Assembly (NCBI GenBank): GCA_020634615.1
Contig: JACKBI010000001.1
Location: 806,001-870,000 of the forward strand
From: Anaerolineales bacterium
Lineage (GTDB): Bacteria > Chloroflexota > Anaerolineae > JAAEKA01
DNA length: 64,000 nt
Reading direction: 5' to 3'
Shown here: piece by piece, positions 8,209 through 15,883 of the stretch
How the letters are laid out: each line of letters begins with the position of its first letter
Numbering within the stretch: position 1 is the first letter of the stretch
The notes under the pieces: generated by a model
The model's database searches: none
Seen by the model: the letters and a program-made list of their open reading frames with translations, nothing else
What the model was told of the DNA's origin: nothing
Made by a program: the position numbers and the translations under genes

Positions 8209-8583
8209 ATGAAAATCACCACTGCCAAAGTTCAGTCACCGCCGTGCATGGTCCTTGCGATCGATGGCAAGGTCGTCGGCACCGGCGCAACTGAACTGGA
8301 AAATGCCTTGCAGCAAGTCATGGCAGAAGGCGAGACACGGCTGGTGCTCGACCTGACGGCTGCGCCAATCATCTCCAGCGCCGGCCTGCGGGTGATCATC
8401 GTCACAACCAAGCGAGCACGCGCCTTGCCATCCGGCGACCTGCGGCTGGCCGGCCTTTCGCAGCAGATGCTTGATGTGTTGGAACTGGCCGGCTTGCTGA
8501 CGGTTCTCAAAGTTTACCCATCGCAACAGGCAGCCATCGAGAGTTTTCAAACCGCGAACCGATCACCGGTGGCAAGCGGTTAA
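8209..8583 (+). CDS. STAS-domain anti-sigma factor antagonist (first copy)
   Basis: A 124-residue STAS protein of the SpoIIAA/RsbV type. The segment PIISSAGLRVII carries the conserved serine that is phosphorylated by the partner kinase, and the C-terminal LDVLELAGLLTVL is the usual last helix region. Unphosphorylated antagonists bind the anti-sigma kinase and release its target. ATG 8209 was preferred to an ATG at 8179, which lies in the promoter. A second STAS gene, a kinase and a phosphatase follow on the same strand, so this is the start of a complete partner-switching module. Confidence 0.87.
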   Translation: MKITTAKVQSPPCMVLAIDGKVVGTGATELENALQQVMAEGETRLVLDLTAAPIISSAGLRVIIVTTKRARALPSGDLRLAGLSQQMLDVLELAGLLTVLKVYPSQQAAIESFQTANRSPVASG

Positions 8584-8684
8584 CGCCCAAGCCCAGTTCG
8601 TGCTCGCAGCATCGTGGCCCGCACGTTGCTCATTATGGTCTCGACCAAGAAACCCTACAGTCTCTTTCCACAGGAGGATACCCC

Positions 8685-9035
8685 ATGACCGACCCCGTCC
8701 CGACCATCGAAGTGAAGCGACTGGAGCGCTGCGATCTTTTCATTCTGCATGGCAGAATAGATAGCAGCAAGGCGCCCGAAGTGGAAGCCGCCTTCAAGAG
8801 CGTCACCGATCAGGGTCGTTTCCGCTTCGTACTCGACATGAGCGACGTTGCTTTCGTCAGCAGTGCCTTCCTGCGCGTGTTGATGACCAATCACAAGCTG
8901 GCCAAGCGCTTCAACCGCGGCAACGTTTACCTGGCCGCCATGTCGCCCAAGATCGTCGATGTGCTGGAACTTGCAGGCATTCTGGAGATGTTCCAGATCT
9001 TCGACAGCGCGACTGATGCCGTTGGTGCCTGCTAA
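8685..9035 (+). CDS. STAS-domain anti-sigma factor antagonist (second copy)
   Basis: A 116-residue STAS protein. It has FVLDMSDVAFVSSAFLRVL, where the second serine aligns with the phosphorylation site, and the C-terminal VDVLELAGILEMF shared with the first copy. The usual Gly after the serine is replaced (SSAFL instead of SSAGL), so affinity for the kinase may differ. It has a strong AGGAGG-type Shine-Dalgarno ending 8 bases before ATG. Two antagonists with one kinase imply separate inputs or targets. Confidence 0.86.
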   Translation: MTDPVPTIEVKRLERCDLFILHGRIDSSKAPEVEAAFKSVTDQGRFRFVLDMSDVAFVSSAFLRVLMTNHKLAKRFNRGNVYLAAMSPKIVDVLELAGILEMFQIFDSATDAVGAC

Positions 9036-9052
9036 CCACAGGCCAGCTCCTC

Positions 9053-9463
9053 ATGGCAGAACTGCTCGTCACCAGCGATCTTGACCAGTTGCCGCTCGTG
9101 CTGGATTTCGTTCGCGCGGCCTGCGCAGATGCCGGCATGAATGAAGACGAGGTCTTCGCATGCGAACTGGCAACTGACGAGGCATGCGCGAATATCATGC
9201 AGCACGCCTACGAAGGTCGCCCGGACGGCGAGATTCTCGTGCGGTGCTGGACAGCCAGCGAGCAGATGTTCATTCGCTTTCACGACTCAGGACAACCTTT
9301 TGAGCCGCGCGACATCGAACCGCCGATGTTTACCGACGATCTGCAGGAGCGGCAAGTCGGCGGCCTGGGCCTGCATTTCATGCGTACGCTCATGGACGAA
9401 ATTGCCTTCGAATTCGACGAGACGGGCAATACCGTGACCATGAGCAAGCGCATTGGCGGCTAG
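9053..9463 (+). CDS. RsbW/SpoIIAB-like serine kinase (anti-sigma factor)
   Basis: A 136-residue GHKL-type ATPase (HATPase_c_2). The N-box helix ELATDEACANIMQHAY, the G1 box DSGQPFEP and the G2 box GGLGLHFM are all present, so ATP binding and kinase activity are likely intact. Proteins of this type phosphorylate STAS antagonists and sequester a sigma factor or another effector. It starts 17 bases after the second STAS gene and ends 15 bases before the phosphatase. No sigma factor gene is adjacent, so the effector is encoded elsewhere or is not a sigma factor. Confidence 0.87.
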   Translation: MAELLVTSDLDQLPLVLDFVRAACADAGMNEDEVFACELATDEACANIMQHAYEGRPDGEILVRCWTASEQMFIRFHDSGQPFEPRDIEPPMFTDDLQERQVGGLGLHFMRTLMDEIAFEFDETGNTVTMSKRIGG

Positions 9464-9478
9464 CCGGCTGACCTGCGC

Positions 9479-12343
9479 ATGAGCACCCCGCGCAGTCGCA
9501 AAGCTGGCATTAACTTGCCAAAAAGCCAGGGCGTCCGGCGTCGTCGAACCCAGCTCAGCCAGGTCGATCTGGCCGCGTTGACCGAAGCCGGGCTGGCCAT
9601 CGTCCGGTCACAGCTCGACGTGGACGGGCTGTGTGAGTTGGTCTATCAACAGGTCGTGCGCATCGTCGACGCCGACCATTTTCACCTCGGTCTCTTCGAG
9701 GGGGACAGTTTCAACCTCAAGGTGTGGGTGCAGGACGGCAATCGCCTGCCCGTCACCTCGTTCCCCGGCGCGCAGGACGCCGGCATCATCGGCTGGATGC
9801 GGGCCACCCAGCGGCCGCTGCTGGTGCGCGACTTCTCGGCTGAGATGCCGGACCTGCCGGCGCGACCCAGCTACGACTCCGATGACCCGCCGCGCTCGGC
9901 GATTTTCGTGCCACTGGTAGCCGGCGACGAGGTCGTCGGGTCGATGTCGGTCCAGCACCACCGGCCCAACGCGTTCGACGAAGATGACCTGCGCACACTG
10001 GGCATCATCGGGCACCACGCAGCCAGCGCCATAGTCAACGAGCGCCTGTTCCGCACGGTTCAGAGGCGCGCCGAGCAACTGGCCGCCGTCGCCGAGGTCA
10101 GCCAGGCGCTGACGGCTGAACTGGACTTTGACCAGTTGCTGACTAAAGTTGTCGAACTCATCCGTGAACACTTCGGCTACTACCACGCCCAGATATTTCT
10201 GGTAGAGGACGAGAGTCACCGCGCCGTATTTCGCGCCAGCAGCGGCCACCAGCTCAACCAGCTCTGGCTGCAGCAAGGCCGGACGCAGTCGTTTGGCGAG
10301 GGCATCATCGGCTGGGTTGCAGCAACCGGTAAGCCCCTGCTGGTCGGGGATGTCGCAGAGGAGCCGCGCTACATCCCCGATGACCCGCGCCTTCTGCCAG
10401 ATACGCAGTCGGAGCTGGCCGTACCGCTGGTGGTGGAGGGTGTGGTGCTTGGCGTGCTGGATGTGCAGAGCCGCGAACCAGGCGGTCTGGGCGACGAAGA
10501 CCTGTTCGTGCTGACGACCCTGGCCAACCAGGTTGCGGTCGCGGTCGACTCCACGTGGTCGTACTGGGCCAAGCAGGAGGAGGCCTGGATCACCACCGTG
10601 CTCCTGCAGATGGCTGAAGCCGCCAACCAGGCTGAGAATCTGGACGAGGTGGTGGGCGCAGTCACTCGCTTGACCACCATGCTGGTCGGCGCGGTGACGT
10701 GCAGCGTATGGCTGCGCGAACAAGAGGGAGACGGGTTTGAGTTAGCAGACGCAGTCGGCCTGGACGACCTGCCGCCCGCCGCGGGCAGGCTTACTGCGGG
10801 CACGTCCACCGCCCTGGCCCAGCTTATGGTGCGGCCCGCGCCGCTTCTCCTGCGACGGGACGAGCCGGCTGCGTTACCCGATGCGCTCTGGCGCGCGCTC
10901 GCCGGCGACGAGGTGATGCTGCTGCCGCTGCTGACCCAGAATCGTCTCATCGGCTGCCTGCTGGTGAGCCTGGACAGCGAGAGCGTGCCCGTACGCCTGC
11001 ACGACAAGCGGATGGGAATGCTGAACGGCATTGCGCAGCAGGTGGCAGCCTCCATCGAAAGCGTGCGCCAGGCCGGCTATCGTGACGAGGAGGCATGGAT
11101 CTCGTGGGCGCTCCTGGAGGTGTCGCAGGCGATTTCCAACGCACAGACCATCGACGAGATGCTGGAACACGTGGTGCGGCTGACGCCTCTTCTGGCGGGT
11201 GTCGATCGCTGCGCGGTGTTACTGCGCGAAAAAGAAAGCAATACGCTGGTAGTTGCACAACTTCACCTGGGTCGGGGACAGTCGGAGGAGGCACTCGACG
11301 GGCTGCGGTTGTCGGAAGGTGATGTGCCGCTGCTGGATCTGGTGCGGGTCACCCGGCGCACGCAGTATGTGGCCGACGCGCATGACAGCGATTTGGTGCC
11401 TGCTATGTGGCGCGAGGCTGTCGGAAGTAAAAGCCTGGTGGCTGCACCGCTGGTCATGCAGGATGAGGTGGCCGGCATCCTGCTGGTGGACGCGCTGGAG
11501 TCGGACCACGATATCAGCCAGCGGCGCCAGGACATCGTGGCCGGGATCGCTCGCCAGGTCAGCCTGAGTCTGGAGAACTTCCAGCTTCAGGTGCAGGAGC
11601 AGCAGCGCATTCGCCTGCTGCAGGAACTGGAAGTGGCGCACCGCATCCAGACCAGCCTGCTGCCCGATGTCGTGCCGGATGTCGCCGGCTACGAACTGGC
11701 GCACGCCTGGGAAGCGGCGCGCGAGGTGGGCGGCGACTTCTACGACTTCATCCCGCTGCCGCGCGGCAAGCTGGGCCTGGTCATGGCCGATGTGGCCGAC
11801 AAGGGGGTGCCGGCCGCGATCTTCATGGCGCGCACCTCGACGCTGCTGCGGCTGTCAGTGCAGGACTATGAGTCTCCCGACCGCGCGTTGGTACACGCCA
11901 ACCGCTGGCTCAACGCCAGCAATCGCGAGGACATGTTCGTCACCGTCTGGTATGGCATGCTGGATCCGGCGACACACGGTATCCAGTACGCCAACGCCGG
12001 CCACGGTTTGGCGCTGCACGTCAGCGCAACCGACGGAGCTGTCCAACTGCTGCGCACCCGCGGCGTCGCGCTGGGAATTGTGGATGACCCCGTCATCGAG
12101 ACCGGCACGGTGGCGCTGGCGCCAGGCGATCTGCTGGTGCTCTACACCGACGGCGTGGTGGACATCCTGAACGAGCAGGTCGAGGAATTTGGTCAACAGC
12201 GGCTGTACGATCTGTTGTTAGCGCAGCGTCACAGAAGTGCACAGGAAATCGTGGACGCCGTGATCACGGCTGTCTGGGCGCACGCCGGTCAGGCGACTGT
12301 GTTGGATGACGTGACGCTGGTGGTGCTGAGGCGGCTGGACTGA
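9479..12343 (+). CDS. Four-GAF SpoIIE/RsbU-type PP2C phosphatase
   Basis: A 954-residue cytoplasmic protein. Four GAF-like modules of about 170 residues occur in tandem (about 31-195, 200-360, 370-535, 540-705), each starting with a helix such as LAAVAEVSQALT. They are followed by a linker helix (LLQELEVAHRIQTSLLP) and a PP2C/SpoIIE domain (about 720-952) with metal-binding EVGGDFYDF, VMADVADKG and LYTDGVVD motifs. Its expected role is to dephosphorylate the STAS antagonists encoded upstream when the GAF domains sense a ligand, redox state or partner. There are no membrane segments. It is the last gene of the module and is followed by a hairpin. Confidence 0.88.
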   Translation: MSTPRSRKAGINLPKSQGVRRRRTQLSQVDLAALTEAGLAIVRSQLDVDGLCELVYQQVVRIVDADHFHLGLFEGDSFNLKVWVQDGNRLPVTSFPGAQDAGIIGWMRATQRPLLVRDFSAEMPDLPARPSYDSDDPPRSAIFVPLVAGDEVVGSMSVQHHRPNAFDEDDLRTLGIIGHHAASAIVNERLFRTVQRRAEQLAAVAEVSQALTAELDFDQLLTKVVELIREHFGYYHAQIFLVEDESHRAVFRASSGHQLNQLWLQQGRTQSFGEGIIGWVAATGKPLLVGDVAEEPRYIPDDPRLLPDTQSELAVPLVVEGVVLGVLDVQSREPGGLGDEDLFVLTTLANQVAVAVDSTWSYWAKQEEAWITTVLLQMAEAANQAENLDEVVGAVTRLTTMLVGAVTCSVWLREQEGDGFELADAVGLDDLPPAAGRLTAGTSTALAQLMVRPAPLLLRRDEPAALPDALWRALAGDEVMLLPLLTQNRLIGCLLVSLDSESVPVRLHDKRMGMLNGIAQQVAASIESVRQAGYRDEEAWISWALLEVSQAISNAQTIDEMLEHVVRLTPLLAGVDRCAVLLREKESNTLVVAQLHLGRGQSEEALDGLRLSEGDVPLLDLVRVTRRTQYVADAHDSDLVPAMWREAVGSKSLVAAPLVMQDEVAGILLVDALESDHDISQRRQDIVAGIARQVSLSLENFQLQVQEQQRIRLLQELEVAHRIQTSLLPDVVPDVAGYELAHAWEAAREVGGDFYDFIPLPRGKLGLVMADVADKGVPAAIFMARTSTLLRLSVQDYESPDRALVHANRWLNASNREDMFVTVWYGMLDPATHGIQYANAGHGLALHVSATDGAVQLLRTRGVALGIVDDPVIETGTVALAPGDLLVLYTDGVVDILNEQVEEFGQQRLYDLLLAQRHRSAQEIVDAVITAVWAHAGQATVLDDVTLVVLRRLD

Positions 12344-12367
12344 CGCCAGGGTGTTGGTGCTTCGCTG

Positions 12368-12389
12368 ACGCTGGCTGGCGCCAGCGTTT
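12368..12389 (+). terminator. Hairpin after the partner-switching operon
   Basis: ACGCTGGC (12368-12375) pairs with GCCAGCGT (12380-12387) across a 4-base loop and is followed by TT. The T run is weak, so termination efficiency is uncertain. Confidence 0.55.
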
Positions 12390-12416
12390 GTCAATCGGCT
12401 GGCGTAGCGTGACCGA

Positions 12417-12947
12417 CTACTGGCAGGTTTCAAACCTGGCTTGGGCTGTGATAGCTATCTCGTCTTCGAGTGTTTTGACGCGGCGATTGAACTCGGCAAT
12501 CTCGCTGGCGCTGGCAGGAAGTATGGCGGGCCAGATGCGTTGAGGGAAGATCGTTCTGATCTCCTGGTCATAGTTCGGATTGTTCTGGGGCGCGGTATGG
12601 TCAAGAGACCAGAGACCGTTGCCTTGCCGCTCTGCCCGAACAGCCACCGGCAGGCTGACGCCAGATCCTTGAGAGAGTTGGCGCTGCTCGCAATAGATCT
12701 CCTCACACAGGGTCCAGAGATAGAAAACAGTGGCGTCATTTGAACCTTCGGTGGTAAGCACATCATAGGCGCAGAAGACCTGGCCGCCGAACGAGGCATC
12801 AAGTAGATGTGACGCCAGGTAGCTTTCCATCGCCTCGCGGGGAATAACCAGGTCCGGTGAGTTTGACGAGACGTTCTGTTCGACACCCCGGCACGCCGCC
12901 AAGGATATCGTCAGCACAGCTATACCAACAAGAATTGCTTTTCTCAC
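12417..12947 (-). CDS. Putative lipoprotein of unknown function
   Basis: A 176-residue protein beginning with a lipoprotein signal peptide (MRKAILVGIAVL, then lipobox LAAC). GTG at 12945-12947 was chosen because GGAGA lies 6 bases upstream and the signal peptide then starts cleanly; upstream in-frame starts add a non-signal extension. The mature part has several Cys residues (FCAYD, LCEEIYC, C-terminal FETCQ), which may form disulfides outside the membrane. No known domain was recognised. It lies downstream of the Amidase_6-like gene on the same strand, separated by a long palindrome, so it is probably transcribed separately. Confidence 0.75.
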   Translation of the reverse strand: MRKAILVGIAVLTISLAACRGVEQNVSSNSPDLVIPREAMESYLASHLLDASFGGQVFCAYDVLTTEGSNDATVFYLWTLCEEIYCEQRQLSQGSGVSLPVAVRAERQGNGLWSLDHTAPQNNPNYDQEIRTIFPQRIWPAILPASASEIAEFNRRVKTLEDEIAITAQARFETCQ

Positions 12948-13086
12948 GTTGATTCTCCGGAAGGTGGCAATAGGCTCTGTCATGTTGGCCGTAACGAACT
13001 TGTTTCGGGCCACCAATTGGGCCGGTAGCTGACAGATATTTTTCAGGTTGCGCGATTAGTGTAGGTTGCCTGTCATTGAATGCCAG

Positions 13087-13138
13087 ACTAGACCAAACGG
13101 CGCAGCTAACAATTGTTAGCTGCGCCGTTTGGTCTAGT
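13087..13138. terminator. Perfect 26-bp palindrome, probable terminator
   Basis: The 52 bases form a perfect palindrome with no loop (arms 13087-13112 and 13113-13138), centred on AATT and containing GGCGCAGCTAAC. It lies 84 bases after the stop of the Amidase_6-like gene. It could terminate transcription; there is no T run after it, so a protein-binding or recombination role cannot be excluded. Confidence 0.6.
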
Positions 13139-13221
13139 GGTGTCTTCCAGTTGACCTGCGCCTGATGCAGACTGAAAGGGTTAACACACCGAACCACAGA
13201 CTCCTCGAAGCTATCCTGGCC

Positions 13222-14148
13222 TTACGGGAACCTGATCAACACGTATCGCTGGGTTGATCCTGTAGGTATCTGGCCAAGAGGCTTGTCCTTGGTGTCGGTC
13301 GAATGGTAAGTCATCAAGAGGTCGCTCGAGGTTTCTTTCGTGACCAGCATATTGTGATAGCTAACCCAGTTACCTCCCTGAAGCTGTTGGAGTTGCACAA
13401 TGTCGCCAGGCGATAACAAACTCTTGGCCGTAGAGGCACTCGTTGTCCATCCAAGCTCACTGGCATAGGCATTGTAATAGGTGTAGTACCGCTTGAAGTC
13501 GTATACAACGCTCCATGCTGTTGACCACACCCAGTCCCGATTGCTTCCAATACACCATAGCGGAGGCGAGTTTCGGTTCACATACCATTCTGTCTGCGTG
13601 CTTTCATCCCGGCACCCATCGCCACTGCCGCGAAAGCTGAACCCGCCAGCCTTCATTGATTGGCTGATGAAGTTGGTGCAATCGTTGCTGCCAAAATCTG
13701 GATAGCTCGAATTTTGGCCATTCCACCACGCATAAGCGTAGTTGATCGCATTTGTTCGACTGTATGCCAACACCGCCTCACCTTGCTCTGAGCCAACGGT
13801 GCCTTCTGACGCTGCAAACGCTTCTTGCGATGGCGACTCGATTGGGAAGTCCTTGAATATCGGCCCCATTTGTTCAGTGGCGTATTCCAGGATCTGATCC
13901 AAGTCATCCTGTCCACCAACATACTTTGACCCCACGGTCGTCAACTCAGGGTACTCACCGAGCAGAATGTCTTTCATGAACTGAAGATACTGTTCGGTGC
14001 CTTTCTCAATCGCTACACCCTTCTCCATCATGAATGCATCTATCTTGGCGGCTGCTGTTGGCGCCTCGTTTGCCAACAAGACAGATCGATTCACAAGAAG
14101 CACCCCAACGAGCATGGCCAACATCACCACGAGTTTAGCAATCTTCAT
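13222..14148 (-). CDS. Secreted protein with a C-terminal Amidase_6-like domain
   Basis: A 308-residue exported protein. Residues 1-27 are a signal peptide (MKIAKLVVMLAMLVGVLLV). The C-terminal half resembles the putative amidase domain PF12671: NAINYAYAWWN, then SNDCTNFISQSM containing the presumed catalytic Cys, and YHNMLV with a candidate catalytic His. Such domains are thought to act on cell-wall or peptide amide bonds, although activity is not established for most. ATG 14148 is preferred over 14202 because AGGAGG lies 8 bases upstream. Transcription is minus, after the LuxR-type regulator gene, with 131 bases between. Confidence 0.8.
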   Translation of the reverse strand: MKIAKLVVMLAMLVGVLLVNRSVLLANEAPTAAAKIDAFMMEKGVAIEKGTEQYLQFMKDILLGEYPELTTVGSKYVGGQDDLDQILEYATEQMGPIFKDFPIESPSQEAFAASEGTVGSEQGEAVLAYSRTNAINYAYAWWNGQNSSYPDFGSNDCTNFISQSMKAGGFSFRGSGDGCRDESTQTEWYVNRNSPPLWCIGSNRDWVWSTAWSVVYDFKRYYTYYNAYASELGWTTSASTAKSLLSPGDIVQLQQLQGGNWVSYHNMLVTKETSSDLLMTYHSTDTKDKPLGQIPTGSTQRYVLIRFP

Positions 14149-14279
14149 TTGAAGAACCTCCTGAGTATCTTGTTCGCCGGACTCTCCGGAGACTACATTC
14201 ACTTTACCACGGATAGCCCTCTCTTGTCATCCGTGATAACACTGATCTTTTCTCCGTGAAGTTGCGGAGAACCCACTGG

Positions 14280-14930
14280 CTAGCGCCACCAGGACTCCGG
14301 CAGATGATCGCGCACCCACAACGCAGCCTGGAGCCGCGAGTCGACACAAAGCTTGTCCAGGATCTTGCTTACATGGGTTTCCGTCGTCCTCAGGTTCACC
14401 ACCATCGCTGTGGCAATCGCCTTGTTCTCCAGGCCGTTGGCCAGGGCTTTTGCCGCAGTACGTTCACGCTCTGTCAGGTTTAGCCAGAGCTTTTCGACTT
14501 CTTCACTCCAACGACGCGCCCGCGACAGTTGTTCCGCCATGAAAAGTGTCTCACCCCGCGCTGCCCGCCGCAGGCATTCGACCAACACTTCTGGCGTGAT
14601 GGTCTTGGGAAGAAAGCCGGCCACGCCGCTGCTCACCATCGCACCCAGATAGCTGTCTGTCTCGATGGTTGCCAGCGCCACCACCGCCGTATCTGGGCAG
14701 TTTTTGCGCACGCAGGCCACGATGTCTACCGCGCGCGGACCCGGTATGCGCGTGTCCAACAGTAAGACGCTGGGCTGGATGCTCGCTATCGCTGCACAGA
14801 GCGCATCACCATGCTCGAACTCCGCCACCAATTGCATGCCCGCTTCTGTCTCTAGCCACCCACGCACAGCGGCGCGCACCAGGGTTCCATGGTCTGCTAT
14901 CGCTACACGGATAATCGAAGGTTGATTCAT
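14280..14930 (-). CDS. NarL/FixJ-type response regulator
   Basis: A 216-residue two-domain regulator. The receiver domain (about 7-120) has the phosphoacceptor D59 in LLLDTRIPG and the conserved Lys in GFLPKT. A LuxR-type helix-turn-helix follows (about 147-210) with LTERERTAAKALANGLENKAIA and TTETHVSKILDKL. The usual paired acidic residues near the N-terminus are reduced to one Asp (D13). No histidine kinase lies beside it, so its sensor is unknown. It may control the Amidase_6-like gene downstream, but that is inference from order only. Confidence 0.87.
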   Translation of the reverse strand: MNQPSIIRVAIADHGTLVRAAVRGWLETEAGMQLVAEFEHGDALCAAIASIQPSVLLLDTRIPGPRAVDIVACVRKNCPDTAVVALATIETDSYLGAMVSSGVAGFLPKTITPEVLVECLRRAARGETLFMAEQLSRARRWSEEVEKLWLNLTERERTAAKALANGLENKAIATAMVVNLRTTETHVSKILDKLCVDSRLQAALWVRDHLPESWWR

Positions 14931-15139
14931 CGGATCCCTCCAGATGAATTCTCACCATTGTTGACTTGCAGAAAGACACCATGTCCATTATCTCACGGAT
15001 CGTTGCTGCCGAAAAATCTCCGCGAAGCCTTGTCTGGGATGAACATGCACGTAGATATTTCACGGAACGACAGCCCGCAGTGTTCAGGCCATGGTGCACA
15101 TTGCCGAAGGCCGCGCTGCCAAAGAGTCATGGCGCGAAC

Positions 15140-15168
15140 TTGTGTTCTTAAGGTTATGGTGCTATAAT
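15140..15168 (+). promoter_or_regulatory. Putative rpsO promoter
   Basis: TTGTGT (15140-15145), a 17-base spacer and a perfect TATAAT (15163-15168) with TGC immediately before it (extended -10). Confidence 0.75.
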
Positions 15169-15180
15169 CCCGCAAGTTGT

Positions 15181-15226
15181 GCTGGGTTACACGCCTTGGT
15201 ATTCCAGCGGTACCCCGGCTCTTTTT
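15181..15226 (+). promoter_or_regulatory. Terminator-like hairpin in the rpsO leader
   Basis: GCTGGG (15181-15186) pairs, with one G-T, to CCCGGC (15214-15219), with further inner pairs (CGC with GCG). It is followed by CTTTTT (15221-15226), 26 bases before the GTG start. A terminator between promoter and gene suggests attenuation or S15 feedback; S15 is known to bind its own leader in other bacteria. Confidence 0.5.
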
Positions 15227-15252
15227 ATGCAGTGAACTAAGGAGACTAAAGC

Positions 15253-15522
15253 GTGCCTCTCAGTAAGACGGAAAAAGACACAATCACGAAGGAATACCAG
15301 GTACACACTACCGATACCGGTTCACCGGAAGTGCAGATCGCACTTCTCACCGTGCGCATCAACCAGCTCATTGAGCATCTCAAGGAGCACAAACACGATG
15401 AGGCGTCACGACGAGGATTGTTGAAGCTGGTCGGCCAGAGACGCCGACACCTGGCTTACCTGAGTCGCAAAGATCAGCTGCGCTACAAGCAGCTTATCGA
15501 GCGCCTCGGACTGCGGAAGTAA
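15253..15522 (+). CDS. rpsO: Small ribosomal subunit protein uS15
   Basis: An 89-residue S15, the normal length. It has the family core: TGSPEVQIALLTVRINQL, a loop with HKHDEASRRGLLKLVGQRRRHL, and YLSRKDQLRYKQLIERLGLRK. S15 binds 16S rRNA early in assembly of the 30S platform. The start is GTG at 15253 behind AAGGAG at 15239-15244. It has its own promoter and a terminator 5 bases after the stop, followed by a separate leader for pnp; the rpsO-pnp order is conserved in many bacteria. Confidence 0.97.
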   Translation: MPLSKTEKDTITKEYQVHTTDTGSPEVQIALLTVRINQLIEHLKEHKHDEASRRGLLKLVGQRRRHLAYLSRKDQLRYKQLIERLGLRK

Positions 15523-15527
15523 GAGTT

Positions 15528-15567
15528 GTCGGGTAGAAAGGCTGGGCCTTCCTACCCGACGTATTTT
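15528..15567 (+). terminator. Rho-independent terminator of rpsO
   Basis: GTCGGGTAG (15528-15536) pairs with CTACCCGAC (15552-15560), followed by GTATTTTG. Confidence 0.85.
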
Positions 15568-15883
15568 GTAAGACCTACCAAACCTGATCAATTTCTGGAG
15601 CCGGCTGATCTGGCGCAGTTGATGGTTCAGGTATTGGGGAGTGGCGCTGAGACTGACGGTAATCAGTAAACAGTGATCGGTAAACAGTCTTGGACTGCCG
15701 CCAACCGATTACAGATCACGGATTACTGCTCACCGATCGCCTGAGCGATACTCCCCAGTCCCTGACCTCCCTGCCAGTCCGGCGCCCGTGGCGACCTTCG
15801 TGTTGCCGCGGGTGCTGTCGCGTTGGCCCGCTGTGCAGGAACGAGCAGGTTTGGCAATAAAAACCAAACCCGAAAGGACTGAC
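15568..15883. repeat. rpsO-pnp intergenic region with imperfect tandem repeats
   Basis: About 316 bases without a gene. Around 15659-15690 there are imperfect direct repeats of an AATCAGTAAACAG/GATCGGTAAACAG unit, with related inverted copies (GATTACAGATCACGG, GCTCACCGATC) to about 15740. GGGGAGT near 15637 is complementary to ACTCCCC near 15751. The final 30 bases include the pnp Shine-Dalgarno AAAGGA. The repeats look like dispersed low-complexity elements. Confidence 0.55.

Larger units (their letters stand above)
14931..15252. other. Intergenic region with rpsO promoter and leader
   Basis: About 320 bases between the divergent response regulator and rpsO. The right half carries the rpsO promoter and a hairpin leader listed separately. 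Nothing gene-like is seen in 14931-15139. Confidence 0.6.
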
